DNA of 64,000 bases from positions 27,674 through 91,673 of the forward strand of contig JAKCWW010000448.1 of assembly GCA_026260175.1 (NCBI GenBank), in the 5' to 3' direction. The position numbers were made by a program, and so were the translations under genes. Of the stretch, positions 59,070-64,000 are shown in pieces; position 1 is the first letter of the stretch, and every line of letters starts with the position of its first letter. The stretch is from Reticulitermes lucifugus. Its lineage: Eukaryota > Arthropoda > Insecta > Blattodea > Rhinotermitidae. The notes under the pieces were generated by a model. It saw only the letters and a program-made list of their open reading frames with translations. It was not told the DNA's origin and searched no databases.

Positions 59070-59150
59070 TGTCTTCTAGGATGTGATGCAGTGTAGTTGT
59101 AGATTGTACCAAACAACACGACGTCGCATCCCGGAATATAGCAGTGTTTA
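59070..59150. repeat. E-family short hairpin in the SAM1 intron
   Basis: GTCTTCTAGGATGTGATGCA and GTGTAGTTGTAGAT are mirrored by ACCAAACAACACGACGTCGC and ATCCCGGAA, with many mismatches. Confidence 0.7.
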
Positions 59151-59301
59151 TAGTCACCACAGTTAGAACCTCAGATGCTATTTAAGCCTGTGGTTTTGTG
59201 TAACTTAATATTTATGTTTTCATTGTCACAGATTGACGTTAAAGTTTCCGTACGGTACTTATTTGGTTTGAAGTATATATGTTCTTTGTATTCATTTTCA
59301 G

Positions 59302-59799
59302 AATGGAGTTCTTGAAGACCAGGACCTGAAAGAAATGGGTATAGACAACGAGCAAGATCGTGAAACGATCATGGAATCCGCGCGCAATTTACCCTGCAAA
59401 ATTCATCAGCAGGAAAGTACCTGTCGTAACAATAATAATAACAATAACAACAACAATAACAACAATACTGAGACTTCAGAGAAGTGTGGGGATGGTGATG
59501 ACGAGGAGAAGTCCACAGCCCCAGATTCAGGGGAGAATGAGGGTCATGATGACGAAGAATCTGCAGTTGATCGGTGGCTTAAGAGCATCCGGCTGGGCGT
59601 CTACAAGGAAACATTTCGCAAACACTTATACACAGATATGGAGAGGGTGCGGCGCATCTGGGAGGTTGAGTTGACTGCCGTACTTGAAATTCAGCGCGTT
59701 GGCCACAGGAAGAGAATACTGGCATCAGTCAGCGGTCATCAGTCTCACGGCAGCCATGGCCCAAACATCGAGGACATCAACGCCGATCTCAATCTCTTG
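59302..59799 (+). CDS. ANKS1: ANKS1-like gene, exon 4 in window (SAM1 second half, poly-Asn, SAM2)
   Basis: This exon encodes local residues 233-398 (498 nt, phase 0 at both ends). It completes SAM1 (NGVLEDQDLKEMGIDN, MESARNLP), so SAM1 spans about 204-263. A spacer follows with 13 consecutive Asn codons (59428-59466) and an acidic tract. SAM2 spans about 319-375: SAVDRWLKSIRLGVYKETF, IWEVELTAVLEIQRVGHRKR, then ILASV. Paired SAM domains with GHRKRI.AS at the end of SAM2 are typical of ANKS1A/ANKS1B. The exon ends NIEDINADLNLL|GTAAGT. The acceptor is TTCATTTTCAG|AATGG. The PTB domain expected next is not in the remaining 4.2 kb as far as can be seen. Confidence 0.95.
59428..59466 (+). repeat. 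(AAY)n coding microsatellite (13 Asn)
   Basis: Thirteen AAC or AAT codons in a row encode polyasparagine in the spacer between the two SAM domains. AAC and AAT are mixed, so the tract is not a pure triplet repeat. Confidence 0.97.
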
Positions 59800-59884
59800 G
59801 TAAGTTAATACCATCCTTTATGTTGTAGAGCCTGTCATGTGAAGTTTATGTGGTCGAGATACTCCTAACCTTTTTGGAACCCAA

Positions 59885-59995
59885 AGATGCATTACCCTGT
59901 TTACAGAGCTTGCCATTGAGCCCTATCCCGAGCCAGATGAATTCACTCCACATTCTCTTTAAATCCATTTTAATTTTATTCACCCATTTACTCGC
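59885..59995 (-). mobile_element. LINE-1a scrap
   Basis: The minus strand reads VNKIKMDLKRMWSEFIWLGI, aligning with NIKMDLREIG..GVDWI. Confidence 0.65.
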
Positions 59996-60749
59996 CTGTG
60001 CCTGGTAGATTACGGCCTCCTGGAATGTGATGTCATGTAGTTTGGTAGATGTATACCCACACTGTGAGGAACCTTCGTCCTCGGTCTTCATGACGGAAAG
60101 GAGGAGGCAGCATCTTCTCTTGTTGGACTTTCCAACTACGTAAAGTTTTATACATTTCTTATCTCACATGTTCGTGATTACATGTCCGACTGGGGCATCT
60201 CGTAGTGAGCCTAGTTACCATTAAAATACTTTTTAGCAAATAAACCATAAGTTGGACATCATGACAAATGGTCTGCTCCACCAGCCGTAATAACAAATGA
60301 CGACCGCCTGCTAAGTACTCCAAAGACGAAGAGCACCATTCGAAGTTATTTTGTAGATAGGTTTTAACATTTCCGCGATTCTAATGTGTATTCTGTTGTT
60401 AATGATCAGGGTGAGCGTTCTGTTTACCCTGCAGTAAGAAGACGCCATCGTGTTCCGTGGACAGTAAAAAGGACAGTGTTTTAGCACAGTTAATATAGTT
60501 CTGTTTTAGCCCTTTCCATGTCGAAGTTTTGTGGAAATACTTGTAATTTTTATTATGTACTGTCTTTCCATTATTCACATTTTCTTTGGTTGTAAATTCA
60601 CAAAATAATAACCTTTATTTTGTACATCTAGTTGTGATAGTAAATACATTACATTATAATGAAACTGTCAGTCACAACTAAACCTTTTATTGTGGACTAA
60701 TATTTACTGCAACATGTTTCGGTCGGAATTGGCCATCATCGGGTAATAC

Positions 60750-61565
60750 AAAATACAAAATACTTGGAAGGCTAACCAACTACTGCAGTTCTGAATTTGT
60801 GAATTTTATGCCCAACGTTTTAGTCGAGTTATGGTTGTCATTGTTGTTTTGCGATTGATAAAGTACATTTACGTCGTAAATAATGAGTTGTATAATTAAA
60901 AGCGAACGTCATATGGGCTAGCTATAATGTGTATAAAATCGCATGTAAGACGTTCGAAAGAAATGTGTGTTCAGTTTGGAGTGATTCTTTCTTTTTTCGT
61001 GTTGATCTGCGTGATTACATGTGCACTGTTCAACCATTAATCGCAATAATACAGAGGGATCAGTTTGAAACCGAAATACAAAACAGTGTGTTTTATATCC
61101 CATTCACCATAGGCTTAAAACTTAAGTTTTTACAAAACGTACTGCAAGTGTCCCCCATTCTTAGGGATACGTGCCACTTATCCTAAAATGCCACTTCCAT
61201 AACAAGGGTGAAAGTGGTGCACCCATTGACGTAGCACACGAACTTCACTGCGCCGTTCTTTAAGCCTAAAATATCGTACGGCTTCACGGTACACGTGTAA
61301 AGGTAATTTTATTTACTCCCATAAGAAAAGTACGGCCTCCCTGCCCCGATTTTCACGAAAGAGCAGTGTGTGCAGATCCCTAATACCGAATTGCGCCCAA
61401 ATCGGATACACGGACAACTGTGAGCCTTCTGAAGCCAAAGGGTCCGTACCCGTGTAACGTTGCAGCCGTCTCTGCTGCTTGTCTTAAGGCCAGGCAAGGC
61501 TTCTTTTTTTAAGTATAGATTGCCCATTTTTAACAATTTGAAGTGCAGTTGTTACTTTATGTACC
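60750..61565. other. No recognised feature
   Basis: AT-rich intronic sequence after the H motif at 60711. It holds short frames only and no sign of a PTB-domain exon. Confidence 0.5.
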
Positions 61566-61569
61566 ACTT

Positions 61570-62165
61570 GCTTGAACATTTAATAAGACAGGCATTTTAC
61601 GTATAACGTAACATTGTGGCGCGTTCGCGTAATGCTGTCCTAACAGCCTGATACAGTTTCACTCGAAGGGAGAGCGTTTATGGCGATTTAATGTCACCGG
61701 CAACATTAAACGCTCTTAGGCGTTCACGTAAAGTGCCCAACATTTTGGCCTGATTTTAATCAAATTTGGAATTTCTCTACATATTTTTGTAAGAGTTCCC
61801 CATATCAAATTTAACGTAAATTTGACTAGTTCGAACCACGCTGATACATCGGACAGACGGGCGGGCGGATTAGCAGCCTGGTTCCATTTCGGTCGAAGAG
61901 AGAGCTTTTATGGCGATTTAATGTCGCCGGCAACAATAAACGCCATTAGGTCTTCATGTAAAGTGCCCGATATTTTTGCCCAATTGTAACCAGATTTTGA
62001 CTTTCTGGACAGATTTTCATAAAATTTCCCAGTATCAAATTTCACGGAAATCCGTACAGTGGGAGTCGCGCTGGTACGTGCGGACAGACGGGCAGACAGA
62101 CGGACGAACATGACGAAGGTAAAAAGGCGCTTTTCGTGGCTATGCGAACGCGTCTGAAAGCTCTG
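61570..62165 (-). repeat. G repeat with an internal tandem duplication
   Basis: Two tandem units of about 240 bp (61655-61885 and 61890-62110) both contain GGCGATTTAATGTC, CCGGCAACA, TAAAGTGCCC, ACAGACGGGC and a TATCAAATTT block. Outer ends are GTAACATTGTGGCGCGTTCG (61608) and GCGAACGCGTCTGAAAG (62145). Confidence 0.86.
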
Positions 62166-62390
62166 CATTTTCTAACACAGTGTATGCAGTATACTCTTAT
62201 ATACACGTGCTTGTGTGTGTGTGTGTGTGTGTGTGTTCTTTTTGTATGATTCTCACAATGCACAGCATGTACATTATTTCTCTAAGCATCATTAACTGGT
62301 TGCTCTTTATAAGGGAGGCGCCGTGTGTCTTCTGTGAGGGAAGAACTGAATTTGTAAAAGTTACTTAGATGACGTTCATGCTTCAGAGGG
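62165..62390 (+). repeat. F repeat with an internal (TG)n
   Basis: A 26-bp TG repeat (62212-62235) precedes TTTTGTATGATTCTCACAAT. Then ATCATTAACTGGTTGCTCTT and GAACTGAATTTGTAAAAG. It directly adjoins the G repeat ending at 62162. Confidence 0.83.
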
Positions 62391-62694
62391 TTAACATAGA
62401 CCGTGCCCATGCAATATACACACGTATTGAAATACACCCTACACTCGACGTCAGAACTGTAATTTCATCCATACGTCCGGTGAAATGCAAGTGTATCTGT
62501 CTCTCTCCCAATCAATTACAACTGTTGCGAATGGAATAATTATCCCTGGGATGTGCTAACATATGTAGCTAGCCAGCCCTTCAGCACAGTGCACCTACGT
62601 CCCTCACCACTCGGCCAAACACAGGTTAATTAGCTACTACTGCTGCTAGCCAAGCAACCCTGCCCGCCGAAACGAGGTGTAATCAAAACATTTC

Positions 62695-63110
62695 CGGATT
62701 TTTTTTGCGTGTTCGCAACGAAAAGTTTAAAAAATGCATCCATTAGCTTCGCCGTGTCTGCCCTTACTATGGTCTTATGAAGCAACTCGAGAACCACTGA
62801 ACTCGCTTGATTTTCATGATATTTGATGTAGTGTATCGACACAATCCAGTTTTCGCTAAAGTTGAAACAACAGTAACGGACACGTTGTATGAAGGCTGAC
62901 ATGCGTTACTGCTCGCAGCTCGAGAGTAAGTCGCTAAATATTTGTGTGAGTGAAAAATGTTTCGAACAGAAGCTGTAGGGAAGAATGAAAAACAAATTTT
63001 ATGTCCAAAACACTTATTTGACGGTTCTTGAGATAGGTGAGGAAAGGGGAGCGAACGCTCCAGAATTATTGCGCTATGCGTACGTTTCCTAACTTGTTAA
63101 TAATTAGCGT
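62695..63110 (+). repeat. G-related repeat
   Basis: GCGTGTTCGCAACGAAAAGT, TTGATTTTCATGATATTTGA, TTTCGAACAGAAGCTGTAGG and a GCGCTATGCGTACGTTTCC end. It is divergent from other copies in the middle. Confidence 0.75.
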
Positions 63111-63424
63111 TATGCATGCCCTCCATTCACTTAGTTCCCTTTGTGTAAGATCCAGCGATTCCGTTATTGTTGGAAGTACACGTATTTACAGAAGTCTCGT
63201 GTTTTGATTTCGTTACGTGTAATGTGGGATTTATGTTTCATAGCGCTGACATCATGAAATGTTCCTCTTGAGTACGTATTTGACTTTTGAAAATATACCA
63301 ACGGCACGTGGATCTAGGTGTGAGGTGTATGGGGATAAGAAACAGCGTTTTTCTGGGATATTTTTTCAGTAATTCGTGCACAGACAGATTAGAAAGAGTA
63401 TAGCGGTCGTTTATGTCACGCGCA

Positions 63425-63610
63425 TTGGTAATTAATCATTCTTCTTGAGAAGCTTACAGACACCCAGCTGCAAGTCAGGAAGTTACCATCCATATCTGGT
63501 TAATTTCCATATTCAAAGAGCATGTCTCTGATTGCTGTCCTGAGCCAGATGAATCCAATACGTATCCTTCCATTTTACTTCTTCAAGATCCATTGTAATT
63601 ACCTTCCACT
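63425..63610 (-). mobile_element. LINE-1a 3' end scrap
   Basis: The minus strand reads WKVITMDLEEVKWKDTYWIH, then LAQDSNQRHAL, and ends near CTTCTCAAGAAGAATG, the same 3' motif as at 1405-1425. Confidence 0.78.
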
Positions 63611-64000
63611 TACTCGTATACTGAGGTGTTGGAAGTAGTTTATTCCGTTTAACAAACAAAAAAAAATGGTAATTTCAGCAGAGCTGAGCCCTTCATTGAA
63701 GCCCTTGTCAGTGCTAGTGTTTCGTAATTGGACGATATCTTTCGAGCACTTGCTAGCGGCCTCCAAAGTGACCTGTACTGTACATAAATTGAAAGAAATT
63801 AATAGGATTTTATTTAAGCAATAAATGTGTGCGGTGAGAGCTAGAGACTTCTCAGCTGAAGTAGTACTTACGACATCGTACTCCCTTCAGGAATATTTCA
63901 ATTGTCAGTTTGATACATTTTGGCATGTTCAATAATAGTTCTTGATTCAGTGAAGTTTTGATTCAGTGAAGTTTAAAATATAACGTCTGTGTGTCTGAGT

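Larger units (their letters stand above)
58524..59301 (+). other. 778-bp intron splitting SAM1
   Basis: Phase 0, from donor GTGAGT to acceptor TTTTCAG. It holds a LINE scrap on the minus strand (58885-58990) and a short E-type hairpin (59070-59150). Confidence 0.88.
59800..64000 (+). other. Downstream intron of the ANKS1-like gene (incomplete)
   Basis: It begins GTAAGT. No PTB-domain exon was recognised up to the window end. Contents are LINE scraps, an H motif, two G repeats and an F repeat. Confidence 0.7.

Noticed and set aside
1-64000. CRISPR arrays, operons, bacterial promoters or terminators
   Set aside because: Spliced exons, SINEs and LINEs show this is animal nuclear DNA. No regular spacer array was seen.

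Overview
The window is eukaryotic and almost entirely intronic: part of one large insect-type gene whose introns are full of old transposons. Four exons on the + strand (13599-13770, 53951-54325, 58375-58523, 59302-59799) join in phase into a 398-codon stretch of an ANKS1-family adaptor (vertebrate ANKS1A/Odin and ANKS1B/AIDA-1). They encode the acidic, serine-rich linker, the conserved segment before the SAM domains, SAM1 (split across exons 3 and 4), an asparagine-rich spacer, and SAM2. The N-terminal ankyrin repeats and C-terminal PTB domain expected for the family lie outside the window. No second host gene was found.

The repeats suggest an arthropod, and from memory of predicted-protein fragments they look most like cockroach or termite (Blattodea). 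That assignment is inference only. The repeats are: at least five tRNA-derived SINE families with RNA polymerase III B-boxes; many short 3' ends of two LINE families, plus a Jockey-type fragment; two mariner-type DNA transposon loci; several kinds of fold-back (hairpin) elements; and two dispersed families of unknown class, called F and G here.

Layout. 1-13598: upstream intron with SINE, LINE and mariner remnants and an assembly gap (11383-11990). 13599-13770: exon. 13771-53950: a 40.2-kb intron holding most of the repeats, including a 77-bp-arm palindrome (15457-15620), a nested mariner complex inside a LINE (27270-29640), a SINE nested in a SINE (46428-46850) and a 318-bp-arm palindrome around a second gap (48473-49284). 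53951-54325: exon, followed directly by a roughly 45-bp tandem array that repeats the splice-donor sequence (54324-54625). 54326-58374: intron with a 94-bp-arm palindrome. 58375-58523 and 59302-59799: SAM exons. 59800-64000: downstream intron with more G and F repeats.

The most unusual signal is a recurring motif, CTGANGATGG then a short stem-loop then CCGAAAC, found about 14 times on both strands and inside the arms of all three big palindromes. It resembles a hammerhead ribozyme core, but has one extra base before stem II in most copies. All repeat-family names (S1-S6, E, F, G, H) are local labels, not database names.
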